Made by a program: the position numbers and the translations under genes. Of a stretch of 27,461 nt of DNA, positions 1-8,335 are shown one piece after another. The stretch is from positions 1 through 27,461 of the forward strand of contig DIKO01000119.1 of the NCBI GenBank assembly GCA_002423615.1, in the 5' to 3' direction. Every line of letters begins with the position of its first letter. The first letter of the stretch is position 1. The stretch is from Desulfobacteraceae bacterium UBA5616 (GTDB lineage: Bacteria > Desulfobacterota > Desulfobacteria > Desulfobacterales > UBA5616). The notes under the pieces are model-generated. The model searched no databases, was not told the DNA's origin, and saw only the letters and a program-made list of their open reading frames with translations.

Positions 1-666
1 GACGGGGTTTATCGAATATTTACCCCCGAAATACCCCAGAGGGATGGTGGACCGGAGTTCATCAAGATTCTCATTGGTGTCCAGAAATCCCTGAGTCTCT
101 ATGGTACCGGGTGCTATGGCATTCACCCGGATATGATGGGGCGCCCATTCCAGTGCCATGGAAACGGTCAGGTTGTTCACCGCCGCCTTTGCCGCACCAT
201 ACGCGCCGCCGCCTTTAAATCCCGCAATCGAGCTGATGTTGATGATGGACCCGGCCCCCTGTTCCGCCATCACTTTTGCGGCGGCCTTGCCGAAGAGAAA
301 AACCGGACGGGTATTCTCACGGATCAAAGCGTCCCAGGCCCTTTCGCTCAAATCCAACAGAGGCAGATGGAAACCGCCTCCGGCATTGTTCACTAAAATG
401 TCAATACGGCCGAACTCCTTGACCGTCTGGCGCACCATGCCTTCTACCTGGTCATTGTCCCGGACATCCACCTGGACGGCAATGGCCTTTCTTCCCAGTT
501 CCCGTATTTGTCCTGCCGTGGCTTCGACCTGATCCAGGGTTCGGGAGCACACGGCAACATGGGCCCCGGCCTCGGCAAAGCCGAGGGCAATGCCCTTACC
601 GATACCCCTTCCGGCCCCTGTCACAACGGCAATTTTATCCTGTAAAGAGAATTTGGACAGTATCAT
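1..666 (-). CDS. SDR-family NAD(P)-dependent oxidoreductase (3' end cut by window edge)
   Basis: This is a classical short-chain dehydrogenase/reductase; 222 codons are visible and the C-terminus lies outside the window. The N-terminal Rossmann motif TGAGRGIG, the NNAG motif, the ISS serine and the YGAAK catalytic Tyr/Lys pair are all present in the usual order. The ATG at 664-666 follows an AAGGAGG ribosome site four bases away, and the gene starts 23 bases after the crotonase-family gene stops, so the two are probably cotranscribed. With that neighbour it plausibly acts on an acyl-CoA or related hydroxy/keto substrate, but the substrate cannot be read from the sequence. The stretch after the usual PG motif reads PLGYFGGKYSINP, where many relatives have a PLGR-type segment. 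Confidence 0.9.
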   Translation of the reverse strand, partial: MILSKFSLQDKIAVVTGAGRGIGKGIALGFAEAGAHVAVCSRTLDQVEATAGQIRELGRKAIAVQVDVRDNDQVEGMVRQTVKEFGRIDILVNNAGGGFHLPLLDLSERAWDALIRENTRPVFLFGKAAAKVMAEQGAGSIINISSIAGFKGGGAYGAAKAAVNNLTVSMALEWAPHHIRVNAIAPGTIETQGFLDTNENLDELRSTIPLGYFGGKYSINPV

Positions 667-689
667 TTCGCCTCCTTAACAAATTCAGT

Positions 690-1478
690 CTAATCCTTCT
701 GTTTCCTGCCGCGTTCCAGAATCCCTTCCCTTCGCCCGGCGATAATCTCGGGCTTAACCGACTGAATATGCTCACGGGTGGTTTTCAATTCAAGGGCGAT
801 GCCGTCGCCGTAGGCCATGTGGAAGCCGTCGTCGATGAGTTTTTTATAGGCCCGCACCATGTCTCCGGGACAGGTCAGGATGTCTTTGGCCAAGGACCTG
901 CAGGTGGGCATTAATTCGTCTGGCTCTACAACGCGGTTCACCAGACCCCAGTTCTCAGCCTGTGTCGCGGTGATAAAATTTCCGGTGAGGGAAATTTCCT
1001 TGGCCCTGTAAATACCGATCACCCGGGATAGTTTCTGGCTGAGCTGGGCCCCCGGAAGAATGCCGACCCTGGCATGGGTATCGGCGAATCTGGCTTGGGT
1101 GGAGGCAATAAGGATGTCGCAGGCGATGGCCAGTTCAAACCCGCCGGTAATGGCGACGCCGTTGATGGCGCCGATGATCGGGCGGTCGAAATTCAAAAGG
1201 GGTGTCGAAAGGTGGTTGTCCAGATAATCATCGTCCGGTCTGGTTTCGTTCCTGTTTTTTCCGGCCGCCAGCTCTTTTAGGTCTACGCCGGCGCTGAAGG
1301 CCCGGCCGGCGCCGGTCAAAATGACCACCCCGACGGACCGGTCCTTTTTCAGATCGGCAAATGCATCGGCAATGGCGCTGATCAACTCCCCGGAAAGGGC
1401 ATTCATGGCCTTCGGCCGGTTGAGCGTTACGGTAGCGATTTGATCTTCTTTTTCAACCAGAATGACAGGTTCGGTCAT
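690..1478 (-). CDS. Enoyl-CoA hydratase/isomerase (crotonase) family protein
   Basis: A 262-residue crotonase-fold protein. The two oxyanion-hole regions are clear: GAGRAFSAGVDLKEL near the first third and INGVAITGGFELAIACD near residue 100. The glutamate matching the first catalytic Glu of rat crotonase (GGFEL) is kept. The second catalytic Glu position is replaced by His in the ADTHARVG segment, a pattern I recognise from many EchA-type paralogues of uncertain reaction. The frame can be extended upstream, but the ATG at 1476-1478 has a GGAG site eight bases before it and begins with the normal family N-terminus, so it is preferred. It sits 23 bases upstream of the SDR gene and about 87 bases after the small protein gene. 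A role in beta-oxidation or aromatic/acyl-CoA metabolism is inferred. Confidence 0.9.
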   Translation of the reverse strand: MTEPVILVEKEDQIATVTLNRPKAMNALSGELISAIADAFADLKKDRSVGVVILTGAGRAFSAGVDLKELAAGKNRNETRPDDDYLDNHLSTPLLNFDRPIIGAINGVAITGGFELAIACDILIASTQARFADTHARVGILPGAQLSQKLSRVIGIYRAKEISLTGNFITATQAENWGLVNRVVEPDELMPTCRSLAKDILTCPGDMVRAYKKLIDDGFHMAYGDGIALELKTTREHIQSVKPEIIAGRREGILERGRKQKD

Positions 1479-1565
1479 GTTTAGATCTCCATTGGTTTTG
1501 TTTTGTTCAGGGTTCCCGGTACAGAATGGTTTTGCCTGATCTCGAGGGAAGGGCCTTATCAAAAT

Positions 1566-1823
1566 TCAGTGCCCATGTTCATCCTTTAAGAAAAGGCGAT
1601 GGTATTCGTCTTCGGTAAAATGGTTCCGCATGAGCCGGTGTATCAGGTCCGCCACTTCGTTGATTTCTTCATCGGTAACGCGTTTTTTCAGGACCGTCAT
1701 CAGCTCGTCGTCGGAAAACTGCTGCAGATAGGCGACAAAAGAGGATTCGTCGGTCTCGCGGTTTAACCCGAATCCCACCAGTCCCGTGTATTGTTCTACA
1801 AAATCGTGGCTGTACTTGCCCAT
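1566..1823 (-). CDS. Small cytoplasmic protein of unknown function (85 aa)
   Basis: I do not recognise this family with certainty. The 85-residue product is acidic and looks helical, with no membrane segment or signal peptide. It is rich in Asp/Glu and ends in EHGH, and it carries patterns such as FSDDELMTVLKKRVTDEEI that suggest amphipathic helices. The ATG at 1821-1823 has a GAGGAG ribosome site seven to eight bases upstream, which supports real translation. It lies between the pseudopilin-like gene and the crotonase-family gene on the same strand with short gaps, so it is probably part of the same transcript. No function is assigned. Confidence 0.7.
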   Translation of the reverse strand: MGKYSHDFVEQYTGLVGFGLNRETDESSFVAYLQQFSDDELMTVLKKRVTDEEINEVADLIHRLMRNHFTEDEYHRLFLKDEHGH

Positions 1824-1870
1824 TAAAAAAACTCCTCTATGGTCAGGCTGTGAAGCATTCGGTTCATGAA

Positions 1871-2395
1871 TCAGGGTTTTGGTTTTTCCGGCGGCTGAAT
1901 TTCACCCACCCTGCCCTGGGGGTTCAATATAAGTGTCTTTCGAAAGCCCAAAAATGATTTCAGGATGACCTGGCCATCGTCCCCTTTTTGACTATCTTTA
2001 TCCGGGGCGCCGTTGACAAATGCCAGCCTGCTGTTTTCAAAAGAACAGCTTTGGAGACTCGGAACCTCCAGGACCGTTTTGACGGACTTTTGTTCTTCGT
2101 CCTTGACAAGGATGTTTTTGTTGCCCGTAAAATGGATGAACAGCGTTTTGCGGTCTCTTTCCGATACCATCCGCACATTGTCCACCAGGGAGGCGATGTT
2201 CACGGCATCCCGGTTGACTCTGTCGTAGTCCCGATAAACGTATATGCCGATGATGGACACAAGGACAATATAAAAAAAAGGTCTGGAATTAAGGACTTTT
2301 GTGATTCCGGATATTTTCAAGAGAGGCCTTTCGGTTTCCGCATAAGGGTTTATTAAACAGACTTTTATACCTCGGATATTTTTCGTTGCAATCAT
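1871..2395 (-). CDS. Membrane-anchored pseudopilin-like (GspH-like) protein, tentative
   Basis: A 174-residue protein from the ATG at 2393-2395; the frame is open further upstream to a TTG near 2494, and a TTG near 2320 is another possible start. One membrane segment (YIVLVSIIGIYVY, about residues 42-54) is followed by a charged helix and then a beta-rich region ending in LILNPQGRVGEI. This layout resembles the minor pseudopilin GspH/FimT fold: hydrophobic helix, amphipathic helix, then strands ending in a S/N-P-x-G-R-V turn. However, no prepilin-peptidase motif (G-F-x-x-x-E) is present and no secretion genes are nearby, so the identity is an inference. It is followed by the small unknown protein after 47 bases and may open that operon. 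Confidence 0.55.
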   Translation of the reverse strand: MIATKNIRGIKVCLINPYAETERPLLKISGITKVLNSRPFFYIVLVSIIGIYVYRDYDRVNRDAVNIASLVDNVRMVSERDRKTLFIHFTGNKNILVKDEEQKSVKTVLEVPSLQSCSFENSRLAFVNGAPDKDSQKGDDGQVILKSFLGFRKTLILNPQGRVGEIQPPEKPKP

Positions 2396-2435
2396 AAAGA
2401 AATCAAACACAGGAAAACAAGCATTTTCTTCATCA

Positions 2436-2465
2436 TTGACCTTGATTCGTCCCGGATGGTAAAAA
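2436..2465 (+). promoter_or_regulatory. Candidate sigma-70-type promoter for the epoxide-hydrolase-like gene
   Basis: TTGACC at 2436-2441 and TAAAAA at 2460-2465 are separated by 18 bases and lie about 40 bases upstream of the start codon at 2506. The match to consensus is fair, not strong, and overlaps the possible 5' extension of the divergent gene. Confidence 0.35.
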
Positions 2466-2505
2466 CAAAAACCCGACAATAATAATCCTATCAACAGGAG
2501 GTCCC

Positions 2506-3666
2506 ATGCACGATGACATAGAAGCTTTTCAAATCAGTATACCGGAACATATTTTAATTGATCTTAAATCACGGTTGGCCAACACCCGTTGGCCGGACCA
2601 AATCCCCGGCACCGGCTGGACGTACGGGGCCGACGCCGCCTATATCCGGGAGTTGTGCGATTACTGGCAATCGTCTTATGACTGGCGGAAACACGAAAAA
2701 GCCCTGAACCGATTCCCCCAGTTCAAGACCGGTATCGATGATCACGCCATCCATTTTATCCATGCCCGGTCCAGGCACGAAAATGCGACCCCATTGCTGA
2801 TCAGCCACGGGTGGCCGGGATCTGTTGTGGAATTTATGAAAATCATCGAGCCCCTGACCGACCCTCTGTCCCATGGCGGCCAGGCCGGCGACGCTTTCCA
2901 TGTGATCTGCCCCTCATTGCCCGGTTATGGGTTTTCGGACACCACCCGATGCATTGGAATGGACACCCACGCCATGGCCGGCATTTTCGCCAGGTTGATG
3001 GAACGGCTGGGATACGAAAATTACATCGCACAGGGAGGAGACTGGGGGGCTTTGATTACGTCCAACATCGGGGTTATCGACGCCGGGCACGTCATGGGAA
3101 TCCACCTGAATATGCCTTTGGGCATTGCCGCTAAAGGGGGCGACGACGAAGTGCTTTCCGACCGGGAAAAAGCCGACCTTGCCGACATGGCTTATTTCAA
3201 CACGGAAGAAACCGGGTACCAGAGAATTCAGGGTACCAAGCCCCAAACCCTGGGCGTGGGGTTGAACGACTCCCCCGCGGGGCTTGCAGCCTGGATCACT
3301 GAAAAATTTTATACCTGGACGGATTGCAACGGCAATATTGAGTCCGTGATCAGCAAGGACGAGTTGCTGACCAATATCATGGTGTACTGGGCAACCCAAT
3401 CCATTACCGCGTCCACCCGTTTATACTATGAAACCACCAAGAATCCCCGGTTGAGGTTCATGGAGGAAAAAGTGGCGGTACCCACCGGCGTTGCCCGGTT
3501 TCCGAAAGAGATCATGAGATTTCCCCGAAAATGGGTGGAGCGGGTTTACACCCGGGTTGTTCACTGGACGGATTTTGACCGGGGAGGGCATTTTGCAGCC
3601 ATGGAACAGCCTGAAAAACTCGTTGCGGACATAAGATCCTTTGCGCAAAAAATCAAAGGGCTGTAA
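2506..3666 (+). CDS. Epoxide hydrolase family protein (alpha/beta hydrolase with EHN domain)
   Basis: A 386-residue alpha/beta hydrolase of the microsomal-type epoxide hydrolase group. The N-terminal EHN domain is seen as FQISIPEHILIDLKSRL through the W-x-Y-G segment. The oxyanion HGWPGS is at 101-106 and the nucleophile Asp179 sits in GGDWG. An acid candidate Glu335 follows GVARFP, and the catalytic His362 is in RGGHFAAMEQP, so the triad looks complete. Tyrosines in the lid region (near the YFNTEETGY segment) could activate the epoxide. The family opens epoxides by an ester intermediate to give diols, but some members act on other substrates. An AGGAGG site precedes the ATG. It is a single-gene unit with a hairpin terminator just downstream. 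No signal peptide is seen. Confidence 0.9.
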   Translation: MHDDIEAFQISIPEHILIDLKSRLANTRWPDQIPGTGWTYGADAAYIRELCDYWQSSYDWRKHEKALNRFPQFKTGIDDHAIHFIHARSRHENATPLLISHGWPGSVVEFMKIIEPLTDPLSHGGQAGDAFHVICPSLPGYGFSDTTRCIGMDTHAMAGIFARLMERLGYENYIAQGGDWGALITSNIGVIDAGHVMGIHLNMPLGIAAKGGDDEVLSDREKADLADMAYFNTEETGYQRIQGTKPQTLGVGLNDSPAGLAAWITEKFYTWTDCNGNIESVISKDELLTNIMVYWATQSITASTRLYYETTKNPRLRFMEEKVAVPTGVARFPKEIMRFPRKWVERVYTRVVHWTDFDRGGHFAAMEQPEKLVADIRSFAQKIKGL

Positions 3667-3683
3667 GCTGTCGGGTTAGAGCA

Positions 3684-3717
3684 AAAGGCCGTTCCGGAAA
3701 CATCGGGAGCGGCCTTT
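3684..3717. terminator. Hairpin terminator between convergent genes
   Basis: The arms AAAGGCCGTTCC (3684-3695) and GGAGCGGCCTTT (3706-3717) pair over 12 positions with one G-T wobble. The A-run on the left and T-run on the right allow it to serve both the hydrolase gene (plus) and the ferredoxin gene (minus). Confidence 0.75.
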
Positions 3718-3737
3718 CGGATCATAAAATGCCCAGG

Positions 3738-4739
3738 CTAATCCTGCACAAAGGCCTCGGTTCTTTCTTCCTTTAAACTCAAGGCTCCCGCATCGCAGGT
3801 GACCAGGCAAAGCCCGCATCCCATGCAGTTTTCTTCATTGATCAGGGCCGTGCCATCGGGGCCGTCCATGGTAATGGCATCAAAATAGCAGCGGTCCAGG
3901 CAGACTTCACAACCGGTGCACAGCTCCGGGTCCACTGCAGCCAGAAACCGGCTGGGGGCGACGAACTTCTTGCTCGCTTTCCGGGCCCCCGGCCAGTTGA
4001 TGCAGCAGTCATCACAGCAGTTGCAGATGAGGTTCCCCATGGATCGCTTGTTGTCGGTGATATGGACCAGGCCTGCTTCCTCGCACATTTTCAGCATGTC
4101 GATGGCTTCCTGCTTGGTCAGCTCCCGCCCGGTTCCTCTTTCCAGGGTGTAATCGGCGGCCCGGTTGATCTGGATGCAGACCTCCACAGGCTTATCGCAT
4201 TTCCCTTCCACCAGCCGGCAGGTGCAGTTCACCACGGCCAGGCGATTGGCCTCATCCACGATCTTTCTCACATCCTCAAAAGCCAGGATCTTGGATTCCG
4301 AGGACACGCTCACGTTGACCGGAATAACCCTGGAACCGGGCTTGGGGAGAAGTTGCTCATAAAGGTCCAGATACTTCGGCCATTCCTCATGGTCGAACCG
4401 CTTCCACATGTCCAGGATATCCTGGGAAATGCCCGGGGTGAGAATAGTGGCGTCATGGAACTGGAGTAAATTTCTCACCCGGTAATACCGTGTGCCGTCG
4501 GGTTTCTTGGATTTATAGATCAACCCTTTGGTAAACAAGGCCGACAACATTTTCTCAACCTCAGGCTGCGCAATTCCCGTTTCCTTTGCCAGTTCCTCCG
4601 AGGTTCGGGGCGGGGATGCCGCCATGATGATTTTGATTTCATTTTCATCCGCGAGTTTTCTTGCAATCTGGGGAACAAGGGTAGAATCCCCGGCGCCGAT
4701 CGATTCGGCAAGCTGTACATACAAATCTTTGTCCGTCAT
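3738..4739 (-). CDS. Winged-helix domain fused to cysteine-rich region and 2[4Fe-4S] ferredoxin
   Basis: A 333-residue protein with two halves. Residues about 35-95 look like a winged helix (EELAKETGIAQPEVEKML, then a KGLIY...RYYRV wing). The middle part has two cysteine groups, CTCRLVEGKC and CNCCDDCC. The C-terminus has two classical clusters, CTGCEVCLDRC and CMGCGLCLVTC, each followed by a short spacer, so two [4Fe-4S] clusters are expected and further metal or cluster binding by the middle cysteines is possible. The ATG at 4737-4739 follows AAGGAGG. Similar ferredoxin proteins with an N-terminal winged helix are common in anaerobic Desulfobacterota, but their role is not established. It could be a redox-sensing regulator or an electron carrier with a helical docking domain. 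No signal or membrane segment is visible. Confidence 0.85.
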   Translation of the reverse strand: MTDKDLYVQLAESIGAGDSTLVPQIARKLADENEIKIIMAASPPRTSEELAKETGIAQPEVEKMLSALFTKGLIYKSKKPDGTRYYRVRNLLQFHDATILTPGISQDILDMWKRFDHEEWPKYLDLYEQLLPKPGSRVIPVNVSVSSESKILAFEDVRKIVDEANRLAVVNCTCRLVEGKCDKPVEVCIQINRAADYTLERGTGRELTKQEAIDMLKMCEEAGLVHITDNKRSMGNLICNCCDDCCINWPGARKASKKFVAPSRFLAAVDPELCTGCEVCLDRCYFDAITMDGPDGTALINEENCMGCGLCLVTCDAGALSLKEERTEAFVQD

Positions 4740-4846
4740 ACGAAACCTCCTTCTGGGTTTATGGATTGGCTATGCGACCGAAGCATAGATTAAAGCGGCT
4801 GAACACGCGAGAGACAACAAACGTCTATATTTTTGAAACAGACCGT

Positions 4847-4874
4847 AGTATACTATTAAAAAAAATCTTGTCAC
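4847..4874 (-). promoter_or_regulatory. Candidate promoter for the winged-helix/ferredoxin gene
   Basis: Read on the minus strand, GTGACA (-35, 4869-4874) and TATACT (-10, 4847-4852) are 16 bases apart, close to sigma-70 consensus. The leader to the start codon at 4739 would be about 100 bases. Confidence 0.45.
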
Positions 4875-4924
4875 CCATAAATCTTTAACTTAAATCATTC
4901 GAAGAAGCGGAATATACTTTATCC

Positions 4925-5962
4925 ATGAAACTCGGTATTATAGGACTCTCCGGGTCCGGAAAAACCACCATTTTTGAGGCATTGACCCATAATTACCAGG
5001 ATGTTCAGAATAAGACGGAAAACCGGATCGGGACCATTCAGGTACCGGATGCACGGGTGGACCGGCTGAGCGAAATGTATCGGCCGAAGAAAACCATTTT
5101 CGCCCAGGTGGAATACTTTTTACCCGCCGGAGGCCACCGGAAAAAAGAGAAAAATCAGGAAGAGCAGGCCTGGAATGAGATCCGGGACTGCCATGCGCTG
5201 ATCCATGTCCTTCGCAATTTTCAGGTGTATGGATTTGAAGCCCCTTCTCCCATGGAGGATTTCGAAACCCTCGACCAGGAGATGATGTTCGCCGATCTGC
5301 TTTCCGTGGAAAAACGTCTTGAACGTATTGAACAGGAGCAGAAAAGAGGGAAAAAGCCCAACCCTGAAGAAGTGGCGCTTTTACTTCAATGCAAACATCA
5401 TCTTGAAAATGAAACCCCCTTAAGGCGATTCGATGAACTGGCCGGGGCTCACCTGCTCAGGGGATATGCCTTCGTCACCGCCAAGCCCATGCTGGTCCTG
5501 ATCAACAATACCGACGAGGATAACCACCCGCCCGATGCTTTAAAAGACCTTTTCCAACGGGAAGATTGCCTGGTTATCCGGGGAAAGCTGGAGCAGGAAC
5601 TGGGGCAGATGTCCATGGAGGAGGCCGAAGACTTTCTCGCCGAATTCGACATAACGTCCTCGGCCATGGACCGGGTGATTCAAAGATCCTACCGGCTTTT
5701 GGGGTTGATCAGCTTTTTTACCGTGGGGGAAGATGAAGTCCGGGCATGGACCATAAATTCCGGAACCCTGGCCCTCGATGCCGCCGGGGCCATCCATACG
5801 GACATCAAAAAGGGATTTATCCGGGCCGAGGTTCTTTCCTACGATGATTTAATGGCAGCCGGAAATTACAATGAGGCCAAAAAGCGGGGAACCGTCCGTC
5901 TGGAAGGAAAGACCTATGAAGTGAAAGATGGCGACATCATCAATTTTCGCTTCAATGTTTAG
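4925..5962 (+). CDS. YchF/OLA1-like P-loop NTPase with C-terminal TGS domain (divergent paralogue)
   Basis: A 345-residue P-loop protein. The Walker A motif GLSGSGKTT is at residues 7-15. The base-recognition loop reads NNTDE at 194-198, like the NxxE-type loop of YchF, which prefers ATP. The C-terminal 80 residues (GAIHTDIKKGFIRAEV to the end) match the YchF TGS/DUF933 region. In ordinary YchF the switch II region has a DIAGL(V)-type motif; here it reads VEYFLPAGG followed by a Lys/Glu-rich stretch, so the G3 motif is lost. This marks a divergent paralogue, not the housekeeping ychF. YchF proteins associate with ribosomes and stress responses; the role here is unknown. It lies 41 bases upstream of ydbH and may be cotranscribed with it. 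Confidence 0.8.
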   Translation: MKLGIIGLSGSGKTTIFEALTHNYQDVQNKTENRIGTIQVPDARVDRLSEMYRPKKTIFAQVEYFLPAGGHRKKEKNQEEQAWNEIRDCHALIHVLRNFQVYGFEAPSPMEDFETLDQEMMFADLLSVEKRLERIEQEQKRGKKPNPEEVALLLQCKHHLENETPLRRFDELAGAHLLRGYAFVTAKPMLVLINNTDEDNHPPDALKDLFQREDCLVIRGKLEQELGQMSMEEAEDFLAEFDITSSAMDRVIQRSYRLLGLISFFTVGEDEVRAWTINSGTLALDAAGAIHTDIKKGFIRAEVLSYDDLMAAGNYNEAKKRGTVRLEGKTYEVKDGDIINFRFNV

Positions 5963-6003
5963 ACCGAACCGATTTATTCCACCCGCCTCTGTGTCAGGAA
6001 TCA

Positions 6004-8307
6004 ATGAAACCAGATCGCAAAATCAGCGGTGTTTTTTTTGGATCCATAATCGCCTTCCTGGGGATATTTAGTTTTTTTTTCCTCATCGCGGCCTTTTACT
6101 TCATGCCGGTACTTGTTGAGAACCGCATCCTTCCGCTCCTGGCCAGGAAATCCGGCATTGAAATGTTTCACTGCGATGTGCGGAAAATCGGTCTTTTTGG
6201 GATAGAACTGGCCGATATTCATGTCGGCACGGCATCAGCAAGGGGATTGGCCATCGATTCCCTGAAAATCGAATACGGGCCGGAAAGCCTTTACAACAAA
6301 TCGATCGACGGCATTCAAATCAACGGCGTGAATTTGCTCTTACTTCATGAAAACGGTCAATTTAAAATTCCGGGCTTGTTTCCTCTTGCCACAAAGGCAT
6401 CAGATTCGGCTGAAAAGGAAGGCTTTTTATCCCAGCTGATTGAATTTACCATCAAAAGCCTTCGGATAGCCGATGGGTGGGTGGAATCCCGGATCAACGG
6501 GGAAACTTTTAGGACACCCTTTGAACTTGAGGTTACACCCACCGGATTGAATATGCGCCGCATCAACCTTCACCTGACCTTGCGTCCGCTGGGTCAGCCT
6601 GTTGCCCTCGAAGGGATTGCAGATATTTCCGGAGGCGGTTTAACCCTGGATGGTACGCTTAATGCCCGGCTCACGCATCCCCCTCTGAATACGCCTTCTC
6701 CCATTCCTTTGAACACCGTTTATACCTTCAAAAAACTCGAAAACAACGATTTCACGTTCAGCCTGAAAACAAACCCTGAAAGCAATCAGCCTTCAGGCCG
6801 GGAACAGGTTCTCATCAGCCTCGCGGATTACGACGCGGCCATGGGCCAGCCTGTTTTCAAGATATCGGGAACTGTTTCCCCTTCAAATATAAAAGCGGAT
6901 TTTTCCATGACGTTTTCAGAGATCTTGTTTTCCGCCCCCGGAAAAAAGACCGCCCCAACACCGGATACAAAAATCCAGGTCCCCAAACTCTTCCTGGCCG
7001 GAACCTTTATAAAGCCCCTTGAAAAGCCCTATGAAATCAGAGCCTCGATGAATCTTTCCAATGCCGGGATATCTCATTTGCCATCCAATACGAAGTTTGA
7101 GGGTATTTCAGCCGATCTGCCTCTTGGCTATCCTTTCACCGGTTCATTAAAACACGGGATTTTTGCCATAAAATCTATCTCCATGGACAATCGGGTTTTG
7201 GGGAAAGTCGACGGCAAGTGGATGCAACACCCCTCGGGAATTAAATTTGAAGGATCTGTCAAAAGCCCGCTCATTCAGGATTTCTGTCTTTCTTTTAATG
7301 GCCGGTCCGAGATCACCCGACAGCAGGCGTTTATTTCCACCCTCCATTTTGAACAAAAAAGCTACAACCCGGTGTCGCCCATTGATTTGGGGATGATGGC
7401 GCCCAATGCCAAAGGTCTGTTCATCGACGGAAACTTTGAGATCGGGGGAGATGTCATCTACGACGCTGCCGGCGGTGTGAAAGCCTCTCTGGGGTGTAAA
7501 ATCATGAAAGGTTCGTTGACCCAGGCAGAAAAGAAACTGAACCTATCCGGCATCCATGGCGAGTTGAATTTTGTCGATCTCTTAAATTTCAAGAGTGGTC
7601 CCCGGCAGTATGTTTCTTTTGAGGAAGCAGCTCTTGGCGATATTAAAATGGAAAACGGCCGTGTGGAGTTCCAGATAGAATCCAAAGACGCTTATTTCAT
7701 TGAAAAAAGTCATTTTAACTGGTGCAATGGCCATGTGGAAACCTCGGGGCTGAGAATTTTAAGGGGGTTAAGCGATTATGAATTCACCCTTTACTGCAAC
7801 CGCGTTAATCTCGCGATGGTCCTCACCCAGTTCGGCGCTGCCCAGGCCTCCGGCATGGGGACCGTTAACGGAAGAATCCCCCTGAGATATCGCAACGGCC
7901 GTATGACATTTGACAACGGGTTTTTATTTTCAACACCGGGCAGTGGCGGTACCATTCGGGTAATGGGAACCGAAATGCTCACAGCGGGAATTGACCCTGA
8001 TTCACCTCAGTTTTCACAATTAGATCTTGCCAGGGAAGCCCTGAAAAACTATGATTATGAATGGGCAAAGCTGGATTTGAAAACTCAGGGAGATGATCTT
8101 TTGCTGATGCTGAAATTCAATGGAAAGCCTTCCGATCCACTGCCGTTTGTTTATCAAAAGGAAATCGGGGGATTCGCCAGGGTCGAACCCGGACAAAAAG
8201 GATCCGTATTCCAGGGCATCCATCTGGATCTCAATTTCCGGCTGCCTTTGGACAAAATTTTACAATACCGGGGAGTTTTTAACCTGATACAGAAACCCGG
8301 CCCATAA
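6004..8307 (+). CDS. ydbH: YdbH-family AsmA-like intermembrane phospholipid transport protein
   Basis: A 767-residue protein with one N-terminal membrane anchor (about residues 8-36) and a long beta-strand-rich body, as in AsmA-like bridge proteins. The early segment on specific, short domain-like strands (GIELADIHVGTASARGLAIDSLKIEY) and the C-terminal part ending in LDLNFRLPLDKIL fit the YdbH/DUF-type family. The strongest evidence is the order ydbH-ynbE-ydbL, which matches the E. coli operon. In E. coli YdbH acts redundantly with TamB and YhdP in moving phospholipids to the outer membrane, and YnbE and YdbL assist it. The ATG at 6004 follows an AGGAA site. E. coli YdbH is longer (over 800 residues), so this is a slightly compact version. 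Confidence 0.75.
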   Translation: MKPDRKISGVFFGSIIAFLGIFSFFFLIAAFYFMPVLVENRILPLLARKSGIEMFHCDVRKIGLFGIELADIHVGTASARGLAIDSLKIEYGPESLYNKSIDGIQINGVNLLLLHENGQFKIPGLFPLATKASDSAEKEGFLSQLIEFTIKSLRIADGWVESRINGETFRTPFELEVTPTGLNMRRINLHLTLRPLGQPVALEGIADISGGGLTLDGTLNARLTHPPLNTPSPIPLNTVYTFKKLENNDFTFSLKTNPESNQPSGREQVLISLADYDAAMGQPVFKISGTVSPSNIKADFSMTFSEILFSAPGKKTAPTPDTKIQVPKLFLAGTFIKPLEKPYEIRASMNLSNAGISHLPSNTKFEGISADLPLGYPFTGSLKHGIFAIKSISMDNRVLGKVDGKWMQHPSGIKFEGSVKSPLIQDFCLSFNGRSEITRQQAFISTLHFEQKSYNPVSPIDLGMMAPNAKGLFIDGNFEIGGDVIYDAAGGVKASLGCKIMKGSLTQAEKKLNLSGIHGELNFVDLLNFKSGPRQYVSFEEAALGDIKMENGRVEFQIESKDAYFIEKSHFNWCNGHVETSGLRILRGLSDYEFTLYCNRVNLAMVLTQFGAAQASGMGTVNGRIPLRYRNGRMTFDNGFLFSTPGSGGTIRVMGTEMLTAGIDPDSPQFSQLDLAREALKNYDYEWAKLDLKTQGDDLLLMLKFNGKPSDPLPFVYQKEIGGFARVEPGQKGSVFQGIHLDLNFRLPLDKILQYRGVFNLIQKPGP

Positions 8308-8335
8308 TTGCCATTTATCAAAAAGGGAGGGGATG

